64,000 nucleotides of DNA, from contig NC_051094.1 of NCBI RefSeq assembly GCF_901709675.1, forward strand, positions 12,024,501 to 12,088,500, in the 5' to 3' direction. Every line of letters begins with the position of its first letter. Positions within the stretch are counted from its first letter, which is position 1. This stretch comes from Syngnathus acus (Eukaryota > Chordata > Actinopteri > Syngnathiformes > Syngnathidae). This document shows positions 36,801-48,800 of the stretch, one piece after another. The notes beneath the pieces were generated by a model. The model was not told the origin of the DNA and searched no databases. It worked only from the letters and a program-made list of their open reading frames with translations. The position numbers and the translations under genes are program-made.

Positions 36801-39800
36801 GTAAACCTATACAAGAAGCATCTAAATGGTATCCTCGCTGATGAAACAGGCCTTGGCAAAACTGTTCAAACCGTTGCTTACATGGCTCACTTAGCTGGCC
36901 AAGAGGGTATGCTTCTATTGCTGTTATTTGCATGGTTTCTGCAAATGTATCATATCTAATGTAATAAATGTTCTTTTTCTCCAACAGGTATTTGGGGTCC
37001 CCACCTCATTGTGGTTAGGACTTGCAAATTGCTCAACTGGGAAGTGGAGTTTAAGCGCTGGTGTCCTGGCCTTAAAATCCTCTTGTATTTGGGAACGGAG
37101 AGAGAGCGTAAATCACAGAGAACGGTAGGTGTTTTTGTGGTAATGAAAACTATATGATCACTTTATCAAGAAACGTATCATCTGGGCTGATCTGCTCCCC
37201 AGTGGTGGCGTGAAGAAAACAGCTTCCATGTATGTGTAACATCGTACAAGCTGTTGATGAAGGACCGCAACCATTTTCTGAGGCAAAAGTGGAGACACCT
37301 GGTTCTGGATGAGGTGCAACTCATCAAAAATATGACTGAAAAACATTGGGAAACCATATTTGCCCTTCAAAGGTGAGTAGCATTGTTTTTCTGATGATGC
37401 CATTTTGAGCTTGTGACATTCTTTCACAATCACTTGAATCTGTTAACCGATTATTTATTTTTTTCTCCCCTTCTTCTCTTGTGAATTGTACAGTGTGCAG
37501 CGGATCCTCCTCATCAATACCCCACTACAGAATACTCTAAAGGAGCTATGGACGATGATCCACTTCCTCATGCCAGGAATAACAAGGCCCTACTCTGACT
37601 TCCCTGTTAAGGCAGGCACTGACCAGAATCAGGACTACTGTCACAAACTTGTCATTCGTCTGCACAGGGTTGGTATACTAATACTAACAATAGCTCTGGA
37701 GTGTAACTCCTCTACATACTGTTGTGCATTACCCACTTAATCTTACCTTTAGATGATTCAGCCTTTCATTCTGAGGCGCTCCAAACGGGAAGTGGAAAAG
37801 CAGTTGCCTAAAAAGTATGAGCACATCCTGAAGTGTCGCCTCTCCGGCAGACAGAAGAGCCTGTATGAGGATATCCTTACTCAACCTGGGTGAGATTTTT
37901 TTCTTGTTCAACCTCAAGGAAATAACACGTATGATTCACATTTTGTGACCGTTTTCAGCTCTGTAATAGCATACATTGGAAAAACCTGTCAACTTGGAAC
38001 ATCGCAGAGGACCAATTTGTGTTGTTTTTAACAAAGTCAAATTGTTAATTGTAGGACTGATGCACTTTTGATTTTGATTACTTACATTGTACACCATAAA
38101 TTCCCTCTATCGCCTTTCAATTGGATTATAGACGTAGGCATATAAATTAACGTGTTCATTGATGGCTTTGGTTTTAGATCCCAGGAGGCTCTGAAGACTG
38201 GCCATTTTGTCAGCGTGCTTCAAGTCTTGATGCAGTTGCAGCGTGTGTGCAACCACCCGGATTTGGTTGTACCTCGAGAGACAAGCAGCTCCTTCTTCTG
38301 CACTCCTCTGCAATATAATTGCCCATCACTCATACTGGAAGCAATGCAGGATGACTCCAACAAAGTATACACTTTTTATCTGTATTCAGATTCTCATACT
38401 TTCCCCTGTCTTTTTTCTACAATAGTTAGGCAGATTAAAGACCTGTTCAACCTATGGGTTTATTCATCTGTATCTCAAAGTCAAAGACCTATATTCTTTT
38501 GACGTACTGCTCATATCACTTTTCAGATACTGTTAATCCTCAGTACCAAAATTGCTGCACTATGATAGTAGTAGCATCGTAGTTCTTTTTACCATTCTTT
38601 ATTTTTACATTGCAGTATTTTATGACATTGATATGCTACAATATCATCATCTCTTGTCCTTGACTTTATCGTTTTAGGATGCAGCGCTGTCCCTGTTTGA
38701 TTTGATCAGCAATGAGAATCAGCTGACTCGGTATCAGATTGAAGAAGTAATGCCCAAACTAAAGGTCACACAACAGCTCATAGAGGAGATCTACAGTGGT
38801 CCCGAACCACCGCCACATCCCAAGCCATGTCCAATAAAACCAATGAGGTTTGAAAGAGAACTTTTTTTTTTTTTTTTTTTTTTTTTTTAATCAACTGAGT
38901 ATTACAAGATTTTTTACATTGTGATGTTGTAATGTCTTACCTAATTAGATTGTTCCAGCCAGTGCAATATGGGACAAAGCCAGAAGGGCGGCTAGTTGCC
39001 ATTACAAGTGCAGTAGGACAAAATCCTCAAACAAGCTCTTCTGCTACAACCAACTCTGTTTCCTCATCCAACTCAGCCCAGGCAAAGGGAAAGTCCCCAG
39101 TCACTACTGCGGCTACTACAGCAACTCAAGGTAAGAAATCAACTCGTTTTATCGGATTTAGCTAAATATGCACTGTAACCTCCACAACCAATCCAACAAT
39201 TTGTATTGCTTTTTGTTTTTGTTCAGTAATTTTTACCCATGGTAGGGATTCAGGCTGAAGTTTATATTGCTATATTTTGTGTATTTTTATATTATTCCTT
39301 CTCAATAAAGGAGGGGATGCAGTGAAAATTGCTCAGCTGGCCAACATAGCTGGAAGTCAGAATCGTATCTCTCAGCCAGAGACTCCTGTCACGCTGCAAT
39401 TTCAGGGCAACAAATTCACGTTGTCCCCCAGTCAACTTCGCCAGCTCACCACTGGACAGCCCTTGCAGCTCCAAGGTACATAAGATGTTGTTAATATGGC
39501 ATATGGCCAGGTATCATCATTAAACTTGTGATTTGTGCTGTCGTGTTTTTGTTTAAAAAATTGTGTGCTATGATGCATTCATGTATTAACAGTGTAGCAA
39601 CTTGAGCTAAAAAAAGAATTGTGTGCTATGATGCATTCATGTATTGTATTAACTATGTATGCAGCAACTCGAGCTCAATCATCACAAACTGTTGTTCCTA
39701 GTACCGCTCAGCCATTGTCCTAAAAAGATCATTTAACTGATTGCACCAGCATCAGATCAGCCTGAACATATTGGCACCGCTTCCCTCGACAGTCATAACA

Positions 39801-42800
39801 AACCTTTTTTGTAATGTCTTTAAATCAGCACCCATTGTAATTGCTTGATTTTTAGGAAACATTCTACAAATTGTGTCAGCTCCTGGGCAGCAAATCATCA
39901 GGCCCCAGGGTTCTATGGTTATGCAAACAATGGCACAAGCTGTCCCTAACTCCAATGCTTCAGCTTCACCCAGTGCACCTCATCCAGCTCTACCAACTGT
40001 CCAGCAAGGTGACTCATCCATTACCATTCCATATCATACATCTTGTCTTTCGAAGCCGATTTGATCCCAACGATTAGCAGTAGAATGCGACTTGCAAGGA
40101 TGTTTCCTTCAGCTCATACAGTATATTTGGAATAGGTGTGACAACAAATGCCACAGCAACCTCGAACAGGCTCACGACTCCTTCTTCACAGGTACGGACA
40201 TTATTTCAGAGACAGCTTGAAAAACGACGGGCCAGTTGTAATGTATTGTACTGAATCTAAAAAACGTGTGGCCTTGTCATTTTCCTTTAGGAGTCTTCAG
40301 AAGAAAAGACCCGGCAGGCTAAGCAGCGGTTGAGCCTTCTCTTTGAAGCAAACGAGCGACGCTGCAGCCGCCGAGTTCTATATGGGTCAGACTTGTTGCA
40401 GGCGTGCACTGTGAGCTCAGAGCCTGGCCACTCTGCGCTGACTGCAGGAGGATGGATGTGGGTGGGCCGGGAGAGTTGCGTCAGGGCCCAGAACACCTTT
40501 GTGGCAACCACCTCTGCACTGCAGTCTGCTCTGCTGTCTCTTGAGAATCGAATGCAAGCTACCAACAGCCTTGGCAAAGGGTGCTTACTGTTTTACCACA
40601 TTGTTGAAGCTTGAGTGCTTAAGAAAACTGAATTGTATATTACAAGGTTAGAAAAGGTTTTGGGAGGGCATTCATTTATCTATGGCTTGTAGTATAAAAT
40701 ATATAGTTAGATGTGATCATAATTGAAATTCTACAGAGATTAAAATGTTCAATCATGCATTTACGTGTCATAATGATCCAAGGCTAAAAAAAAACCTCTC
40801 CTCTTTTCACCACGTAGGCTGCTATGCGTGGTGCCTACAGCTGTTGCGCCACCGCCTCAGTTATATGCAGCCAATCCTCCCACCCCTTACACCATAAAAC
40901 AAAGGTTATTCCACAGTCACCTCCAGGAATCCTTTGCTTCCCATGCTTGTGACATACACCACTTGGTGGCCAGGCATCACTTCTGTTCTCCGGATCCTCA
41001 GCTAATGCAGATGGATTCAGGTCAGTTAGTTTCTCTTCCCACCTGTTGCGTATCTACACTGATGTTGTTCAGTTTTCTTCATCTGATGCTGTGCATTTTT
41101 TCCCCCCAAAGTGCATGTCGTGCAGAGGGTGAAAGGCAAACCTAAGAAGGATATTAACTGTATATGTTTTCCATCCAAAGGCAAACTAGAAGCCCTGGCC
41201 ATTCTGCTGCAGAAGCTTAGGTCAGACAATCGCCGTGTCCTCATCTTCACTCAGATGATGAAGATGCTTGATATCCTGGAGGCATTCCTCGATTATAGGC
41301 AGCTCACTTATGTGCGTGTGGATGAAAGCTACACTCCAGATGAACGACAGGTAAAAAAAAAAAAAGTTGTTGTGTTGGGCCTTCTGTAGCACGTTTTTTT
41401 TTATGTCAGTGAGACATAGCTGTTTCTTTCTAGAATTTGAGACCTCAATAGTGTAAAAGCAAATCACATACTGTGATGGATTGTTAGAGGTTGTTGCCTC
41501 CCCGTCTAACACCAGAACCTCCCAGTGACAGTGCAGAGTTCTGGCTCAAGGGGATATATTATTGTGCATGTTTCCCTCCCTGCTGGATTCTGTTCCTCAC
41601 AGGGCCAGAATTGTTGCACACATCAACATAGCTATAACCCCCGACCGTTGTTGGTGCTGCTGCTATGTTGTTGTTTGAAAGATTCCCCCCACACACACTC
41701 ACATGCTGTTCTCCTTGCAGGAGACCATAAGGACCTTTAACAGGAACAGGCCAATTTTCTGCAGCATTCTGACAAACCACTGCTGCTCTTCAGTCGGAAC
41801 TATGCTTGATGCAGATGCCATCATTTTCTATGACACAGACCTAAATCCTAGCATGGATGCCCGCACCCAGGAATGGTGTGACAAACTTGGGCGTGCTAAA
41901 GATATCCACATTTACAGGTAATATATTTTGTGCAAACTCACCAGTTCTTGTTTTATATTTGTTTATGCTCACTACCTCAACAATTTGGGAGTTTGTCAAG
42001 ACATTCCCATGTTTGTTTGCTCAGATTGGAGAGTGGGAACTCGATTGAGGAGAAACTATTAAAGAATGGAACCAAGGACCTAATCAGAGAGGTGGCTGCA
42101 CAGGGCACTGATTATACTCTGGCTTTCCTCACACAAGTAAGATCAGTTCATCCTTATTTTGTCCCTCACTCTCAGAAGAGCCGTTCGTGCCTGTTTATTA
42201 TACATACCTATTAGATTACTTATGGTAAATGACTCTTTTCTGGCCTAATTATAGCGGACAATCCAGGATTTGTTTGAGGTGGAGGCAGGCTCAGGGGAAA
42301 AGGTGGAGGAGTTTGTTGTCCTTCACCAGGAGCCATCAGCCTCCGAGACCATCTCTCCAAAAGTAGCTAGACCCTACATCCAAGCTCTCCATAGTATTAA
42401 CTTGGAGGATTCACCAGAAGCAGACGGTGTGAAAGTAGAGGATGCAGAGATAACAGGCAAGCATTCGGAACTGGCTGACGCGTCAGAGAGCCAGACTAAA
42501 GAAGAGCCTGTTGAGATGGATCAGTTGAATGCAGTTATGGAGCAGGTAGGTACCTTCCTTGATTGTATTTTGTCACTGAACAAATAGAGAGAAGCAGTTT
42601 TAATATTGTTTCGATGATGATTTCTGTTTCTGCGTTATTTCAAACAGCTCACTCCAATTGAAAGATATGCTCTGAACTACCTGGAGTACCTTCATATCAG
42701 TGACGATGAAACTGCTCTCAAGGTAACACAATCTGATGCTCATGTGGTATACATATGAATTATGGTCTAATCGTTGTGTCTGAGCTGGCGTATCAAATCG

Positions 42801-45800
42801 TGAAAAAATTGGACCAGCATTCAAATGAATGCAAACATGACTGCTTTTGACTCTTCAACTCTCCAGATGTCATGCTGTTCTGAGTAACTCATTCGTGACA
42901 TTCTGCTCAGGAGCGATTGGAGTGTTCTAAGAGGGGCTGGGAGCTGCAGCAACTGCAGAAACTGAAAGAGGAGGAGGAGGAGGACCGAGAGCTGATGGAG
43001 GGCGCCGAAGAGCTTTTCACCTACACAAGAGAAGACGCTTACAATATGGTGACTGGTCTTTAAATCTTGCTTTTCACAACCGGTTATCTGCTATGTTTAA
43101 CAGTATTGTCAAACCTTTATTTTCATTAGGAGTATGTCTTTACTGCTGAGGATGGACATACAGAAATCATGCCGGTAAGAGATGTCTTTTGTGTGTGTGT
43201 GTGTGTGTGTGTTTGGGCATATTCCCTACCCTAAGTTTCTCTTTGTCAGTTGTATAAAAATGTGTTTTTTCGTTGTAATCACAACATAGGTTTGGACTCC
43301 ACCGACACCACCACAGGATGACAATGATATTTACATCGACTCTGTAATGTGTCTGATGTATGACACCACGCCCATTCCTGAGGCCAAGTTACCTCCAATC
43401 TATGTCCGCAAGGAGCACAAGAGACTGAAACTGGACCCCTCAGGTACAGGACGCTCTAATCATGTTATTCTCACTTGTCTTTATTCGACACTTCTTAGAT
43501 CAAACCAATTCGCCCATTTCGGTGCCTTCTTTCCCCACTAATTTTCTAGTGAAAATATTTTTTGTCTTTCAGCAGCAGCTAGGAAGAAGAAGAAGGGCCA
43601 TGGGGAAACCGTAATTCCACCACGCTCCCTTTTCGAAAAGGCCAGCATGCTGAAGGTTCGCAGAGAAGGGAAAGACCAGAAAAAGAACTTTTCTCTCAAG
43701 CAGCAGGCACCCTTCGCCAAGCCTCTGCCTTCACTGGTTAAACCCACTATGGAGGCTGGTCAGGACAACCCAGAGTGGCTCATCAGTGAAGACTGGGCTC
43801 TACTTCAGGTACTCAGCCCACTAGTCTCTTTCTTGGGGAGATGTATCTTACAAGCGTCCCTTGACTGCATCTCGGTGAAACACAGACGTTTTATGCTTAT
43901 TTTGACTCTAAGACTGATTGTTTATTACAGGCTGTGAAACAACTGCTCGAGTTGCCCCTGAACCTGACTATCGTGTCTCCTGCGCACACACCCAACTGGG
44001 ATCTGGTGAGTGATGTGGTGAACTCCTGCAGCCGCATCTACCGCTCTCCTAAGCAGTGTCGTAACCGCTACGAGAACGTCATCATTCCCAGAGAAGAGGG
44101 CAAGGTAGTGCACCACTGTTTAACTGAATATTGAAACAACCATTTGTCATATTTTAACCAATGTCTGTAATATTTTCAGTTGATGTTTGAGGCTAACCCT
44201 AAGAAGAAAACAAAGAGCATCTACAAGGTGCTATATTCTCTTTTATTTTATTTTTAATTCTTCAACTATTAGGATCACTAAACTTTTCTTCTTCCGTGCT
44301 TGTCTTTTCACTCAGTCTAAGAATAGCCGTCCTCTAAGGACCTGCCAGATCTACACGCAAGATGACAACGCCACTCAAATTCAGCTCTATAACAGCCGCT
44401 TTGAGCTCATGAAAATTATAGCGAGCAAAAGGAGCCCACCTATCAAACCCTTGTGAGTACAGCATCAGGCAAAATTAACTTAAGCAACGAAATATTACCA
44501 TCAATACTTGGAGAGGAACGCATTTTATTTCACATCTCAATCTCTGAATGTGTTTAAATCCACTCCTCTTACAGGCTTGGCATGAATCCATTCCAGAAGA
44601 ATCCCAAACATGCCTCTGTTTTGGCAGAAAGGTAGGCTTTCTGTTGTGATTTTCTTGTAGCATGCTGTATGAATCAAAAAACTACAGAGCAAAACCTAAG
44701 AACCATTCCTTTTATGCAGTGGGATAAGCTACGACAAGCCCCTCCCTCCCATTCAGGTGGCATCTCAACGTGCCGAAAGGATCGCCAAAGAGAAAAAGGT
44801 AATTGTCAGGATTACTGAGGAGTTGGAGAAAATTTCCATGACTGATACACTATTGCTAAAATCCATACAAAGAATTATTGAAAGTGTTGCCAACAAATTT
44901 CATTGTGGTGAGATTATCACGTCAGCTACTGGCTGTGTCGCCTGATTATGACTTCAGTCACCCGTTCCGTTGCAGCAGCAGAGGCTATATGATCCAAAGC
45001 CTGCTCTCATGACATAGTTGCGTCTTTAAACCTGTAAATATGCTGGTATAGTAGTATCTGGCCTTTCTGTTTGTTTCTGAGTGTGCGTGAAGATAGGTGG
45101 GTCCGAAAATGTATTGATCCAGGGATGAGCGAGTACCGATACCAGCCTAAGCTACAACATACAGTGCCCAAAGCACTTTACAAAACCCCAAGGCAAATAA
45201 AATCTGACATTGAGTAAATCCTTCTCAGCAGTAGTTGGCCCTAAACACTATGGCAGTTTGGCACATCAGTCATCTGCGTCAAAAAGAAAGGTCACATTTT
45301 TTGTCACTGTGTTAAATGAAATTTACAGTATATGAGTCCCTCAGGTATCAGTGCTCGGTATTGATGAGTACTCATAGTGAATACTTAAAACACAATGTGT
45401 ACTGTATGTGTACTTGAAGGCCCTGGCGGAGCAGCAGAAGGCTCAGCAGCTAGCGCAACAACAGGCTGGAGCTCCCCAAGGCCAGACTACACCGAGCCAG
45501 ACCTCTGCAGCTGCCCAGGTTCAGACTCAGGTCTCTCAGGCTGCCACTGCAGCTGGAGCTGTCGCAGTTCCTAATGCAGCTGTTCTGGTGAGAACCAGTC
45601 TATAAATCCTCCTTTACAATTGGCCCCTTTAGTGGGGTCCAAAATGTGCAGCTGTCGATACATGCCTGTCATATCTTTCAGGCTGGAGCCATCAAAAACG
45701 CCGCAGCCGGAACCACCATCCAGGCTGGTGTGTAGTAGACATACGGTTCACATAAAGGACATTTGCCTTTGCCATAGTTGAATATGTTCTCTTGGTTTGG

Positions 45801-48800
45801 TCTTGCAGCCGCTGTTGGAGGGAATGTGATTGTGAACACGGTTGCTGGAGTGCCTCCGAGTCCCTTCCAAGCCAACAAACGCCTGGCATCTCCAGTCATA
45901 CCAGGCACCCTTTCTGTGAGTCATGACGATGACACAAATGTCACACTGTCGAAAAGGATGTCCTTATGGAAGCTGTGTCTGTTGTTCTACTAGCCCGCCG
46001 GTCCTGCCGCTGGAGCGCAGGTAGTCCACGGCCAGCAGAGAGCAGTTACAGCGGCTGCCGCCCCTGCTGAAGTGGTCGCCATAGCTACAGGGCAGGGCGT
46101 TCGAGCAGTTACCCCGGTAACCGCATCGACTGTCGTTTCAACCACTCTGAGCCCAGTCCAAGCACAGACGCGCCCACTTGTCACTCAAGTAACACAAGGT
46201 AATGAACTGGATTCAGTGTCCGTTTTTTCATTTTACCCTTCCAGTAGCGCTGGCCCATTAAGTAAGCAGTTTGTTACTGTGTCCTTGCTGACTTGTACTG
46301 CTTGCACTGACATGCCTGCCTGCAAACTCAGAGGAGTTGTTTTACAAAAGCTCAGCCAGTGTTGCAGACCCCCTTAATAAGTGCCCACGAAGTCACAGGC
46401 AACATGAGGGAAATGTTTTTCACAATGTGTTCCTTATGACAAGAGAAATCGAGCTGAAAAAAAAAATGAAAAAACAGAAATATTGTGACTATTAAAAGAA
46501 GGTATAAAATGCTTCTGAGCTGCAAATATTTTGTGGCCGTTTCCTTGCCTCGCCAGCATAACCTATGAGAAAATTATACGAAAGAGCTGGAGGTCTTTGA
46601 TGACAAACTGCGGTGCAGTTTGATGGCTCATTTCATGACAAATTCTTGAATACCATACTGTATTTTAAATGTAACTAAAGGGTTGTGTTTACACAGTACA
46701 TGTCTCAACAGAAAGGGCATGTTTCTTCCAAATGGAAGAATTATCTTCATTATCTGGGGAAAAAATAAATATGTGAAAAAATGAACGTATGTATATGTTG
46801 CCCAGCTCTCCCTTCCAGTATTCCATACTCTTTCACTGATTTGAATGTGCTGTACTCTGCCAAGCTACAGGGATGCAGCTTGCACAAGCAAAGGCCTTCA
46901 CCCCGGCTCACCTGCAGATGATTCGTCAACAGCAGCTTCAGCAACAGCAGCAGGCTGCCTCTCCTCAGATCAAAGCCGTAAGCAAACCCCAGGTAAACAG
47001 TACCCACATTTTTTGTTTGTTTTTACCAAAAACTAAAACTGCATTTTCTTTAGATTGCTGTGACATGTATACATTTCAAGTAGAGGAGTTATAATTGAAT
47101 GCCAAGGATTTGTGTTGACAGGAATTTTTAAAGATGCACAAACATAAGTTGCAGCAACAGCAACAGGTTGCAGCAGCAGTGGCGGCGGCCGCAGCTCAGG
47201 GCCAGCATGCTGCAGGAGCCCAGCAGGCCCAAGTGCAGTCCACACAAGCAGCTCAAGCCAATCCTCAGCTAGCAACGGTCACGGCACCAAGACCTGGTTC
47301 TGTTTTGACAGGCACCACAGTGACCAATCTACAGGTGGCCAGACTGGTAAATGTGTCTTATTCTCAGTAGTTTGTGTGGTATAATGAGGAATTTGGCATA
47401 TCTGAAAAATTTGTCGTGTTTTAAATCGTTTATTTTTTAATGAATTTATGGACAATGTGCACATTCATTAATCATTCTTCAACATGCTTTCTGTTTTCCG
47501 TTGCAGACCCGAGTACCCACCCAGGGTCAGATTCAGGCCCAGACTGGCCAGACGGCCCAGATGACCCTCACCAAGCCTCCCGTGGTCTCCGTGCCAGCCG
47601 TGGTATCATCTGCTGGTGTCACCACTCTGCCAGTCACTGTAGCTGGCATCAGCGTGGCTATTGGCCAGGCCCAGAAAACGGGTATGTTACCAAAATGCTT
47701 TCGAAGCCTCAAGGAGCCTTAGCCTGTCATGCTTCTAAATATAACTTTCTCTTCTTGATCAGGTGGTCCTGTGCTGACGCCGTCCTTCCCGCAGATGCAG
47801 GTGCAACAGCTGCTTCAGATGAAGAAGCAGCAACAGGCAGCCGTTCAGGCGGCCCAGCAGAAGGCGGGACAGCCACAACAAGGACAGGCAACAGTGCAAC
47901 AGAAGGTAACCAGGGTCTGCATTAACTAAGTTAAGAAAGCTTCAAGTATGTTTTTTTTCCCACTTAGTGAGGTAAATCGTCAGCCCACCCCATATCCCAG
48001 ACGCATGTGCTTCATTCCCAAATATGAGCTCTCCCAAATGAGTTTAAAGAATGTATTTTATATCACCAAAACCCAGCATTTGAGCAGGGGTGTAGCCATT
48101 TCATATCCATCATAAACGTTTTGTTATGCCATTCCTCTTTAGATTGGCACACAGCAGGTTACGGTACAAGCTGCCCAGCCCAACCAGCAGCAACAGAAGG
48201 TGACCTACACTACCACCACACAACTTCAACCCGGGATCAAGCCCCAGTTCTTCACCACATCCATCGCTCAGACGCAGAAATCTACGGGACCTCAGCAAAT
48301 CCAGGTGCTGTACTTCACTAACAAGTGTGATCAACTTTTGTGGTTTTCCTTGTTTGACTCTTATTATTTTGAACAGGTCGCAAAGCTCCCACAAATAGTG
48401 CAGCAGCAGCCCACCGTGGCTAACATTCAGCAAATTGTGTCTTCTTCACAGCAGGTAGGATCTTCATTCAGCATTGTGAGCGAGGGAGGGAGCGAGCAAG
48501 CAAAAATAGGGAGGGAGGGAGGGAGGGAGGGACGGAGGGAGGGAGGGAGGGAGTCATTCAGTCACTTGAGTTAGTATAGTTGAGTTTAAAATCATACAAG
48601 GCATGTGTCCTCGTAATATTTGGTTGTGTATCCCTTCATCCACATCAGATCCAAACGCAGCCTCAAACCGTGACGCTGACCACATCAGCACCAGCCCAGG
48701 TGCAGATGATTCCGGCCGGCACCACTACAGCTCAGGTCGTTCAGCAGAAGCTGATCCAGCAGCAGGTGGTCACCGCGGCCGCCTCACCGCAGATTCAGAC

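Noticed and set aside
43570-43578. NAGNAG tandem acceptor (CAGCAGCAG) at an ep400 exon
   Set aside because: It can add or remove one or two residues (Ala), but such tandem sites are common, and with no RNA data there is nothing to claim.
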